Shown: piece by piece, positions 63,071 through 64,000 of the stretch
Position numbering within the stretch: the first letter of the stretch is position 1
Layout of the letters: every line of letters begins with the position of its first letter
The notes under the pieces: model-generated
Seen by the model: the letters and a program-made list of their open reading frames with translations, nothing else
Databases searched by the model: none
Told to the model about the DNA's origin: nothing
DNA from: Symsagittifera roscoffensis
Taxonomy: Eukaryota; Xenacoelomorpha; Acoela; Convolutidae
Length of the DNA: 64,000 nt
Assembly: GCF_963678635.1 (NCBI RefSeq)
Contig: NC_087071.1
Span: 33,280,141 to 33,344,140 of the forward strand
Direction: 5' to 3'
Program-made: the position numbers and the translations under genes

Positions 63071-63859
63071 ACCAGAAAATCGAGCATTTGCTGATGAGAT
63101 GACAGTCAAAATCAGTCTGAGGGTATCGCGAGAGCAGGTGAGTACTTCTGCGTCTTCCTTGAACCAACGAGCTACTAATCGTGCCTTTTTAACGCCTTCG
63201 TTGCCCGTGCAACAGCGATCTGCCCCCCGTCCGCAACTTCAATTTAGACGCCATGATGCTGCCAGTTGTTTCCTTCAGTTCTTCTGCCTCGAAATCACCG
63301 TTTGAGACCATAAAACTCATATTATACTGATAATCGACATCTAGTTCACTCCTGCTTGACAAATCTATGGATTCCACGGTGCCTGTCACATGGCGACAAA
63401 TATTCTCTGGCGAAAAATATTCTAGATTGTTCCAATTCGCATGTTTACCTTTACCATTTTTGCCAACCTTGACTGCTTAGACAAAATTCTGCCTGTGTAA
63501 TTTTCTCCTTAGTCTTGAAAAATTCTAACTACGTCTCCTTTTCGGTATTTAACGCAAATGCTGGCAGAACCACTGTCATTCTCACTGACTTCGGACACTT
63601 GTATTGTTTCTGGTGGTAATGGAATCTCATTTTGCACACTTCCATCGACTTCAACGTTGTCTTCTTGTACTTCTGATCACTAGCAAAATGTGAATCTTCG
63701 GTTTACTGCACCGATTTGACCAATAATGACTGGCTGCACCGGTTTGACCAAAGTCGCATCAAATTAACTCTCTTTTTACTGCTGTTTTTTGTTGTTTTCA
63801 GCAAGTTGATGGGATCCGCACTCCGTAGATCCTGTATTATCGTCTCCAGCGTCTACTTT

Positions 63860-63984
63860 GTGCTGTAACTTAACTATGTAATTCTGACCACTATGTCTCA
63901 CTACGATCAGTTTTTTTTGTCTTGGCCAGTAACACTAGCTGGTCCTTGTCATTTGGCAGAATCTCTACCGATTTTGTAATAAAC
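63860..63984 (-). pseudogene. Copia-type integrase C-terminal fragment
   Basis: On the minus strand VYYKIGRDSAK, then QGPASVTGQDKK and a His/Gly stretch match the C-terminal part of copia integrases (usual pattern WxGPGxVIGxDGK). Two stops interrupt it. 63070-63860 in between is a decayed linker without clear motifs. Confidence 0.6.
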
Positions 63985-64000
63985 CAATTGTCCAGTTGCG

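Larger units (their letters stand above)
60038..64000 (-). mobile_element. Decayed Ty1/copia-type retrotransposon (partial)
   Basis: On the minus strand the order is integrase tail (63984-63860), RT (about 63070-62476), RNase H first half (about 61340-61180) and RNase H second half with the pol C-terminus (60489-60038), which is the Ty1/copia order with integrase before RT. All parts have stops and frameshifts. Two non-coding blocks (about 60490-61180 and 61345-62470) split the coding region. The 5' part continues beyond the window. Confidence 0.8.

Overview
The window looks like a piece of an invertebrate metazoan genome, assembled from a draft (there is a 200-N gap at 1814-2013). The evidence is indirect: non-LTR and LTR retrotransposons of animal type, AT-rich flanks with one plausible host gene, no operons and no bacterial signals. 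I cannot name the species.

About 55 of the 64 kb is retrotransposon, dominated by a giant Ty3/gypsy-like element of about 24.5 kb. Copy A (1-2409, plus strand) is only a decayed 3' end with a partial LTR. Copy B (4695-29177, plus strand) is full length (24,483 bp) but carries many stops and frameshifts. Copy C (31455-55935, minus strand) is full length (24,481 bp) and much less damaged. A and C belong to one subfamily and B to a clearly diverged one. Both full copies share one plan: LTR of about 0.86-0.91 kb, a candidate primer binding site, a leader of about 3 kb with repeat arrays and conserved hairpins, ORF1 of about 9.5 kb (gag, two zinc knuckles, protease, reverse transcriptase, RNase H, integrase, then a macro-like domain), a spacer of about 0.4-0.5 kb, ORF2 of about 8.9 kb (an SGNH/GDSL-type hydrolase domain, a second SGNH-like domain, then about 1,900 codons I do not recognise), a polypurine tract and the 3' LTR. 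A close relative of the 3' polypurine tract lies about 600 bp past the exact middle of both copies and is a candidate central polypurine tract.

The elements are nested. Copy B ends in three head-to-tail LTRs. The third is interrupted by a 5'-truncated non-LTR retrotransposon (LINE, minus strand). That LINE is itself split, inside its reverse transcriptase codons, by copy C. Removing copy C plus a 3-4 bp target duplication rejoins the LINE frame exactly. On the left, a 2.17-kb block containing copy B's 5' LTR, primer site and leader start is duplicated in tandem next to the assembly gap.

From 57556 on the sequence is AT-rich and mostly non-repetitive. It holds one probable host gene for a small cysteine-rich single-pass membrane protein (58037-58654) and, at the right edge, a decayed Ty1/copia-type element on the minus strand (60038 to beyond the window), interrupted by two non-coding blocks.
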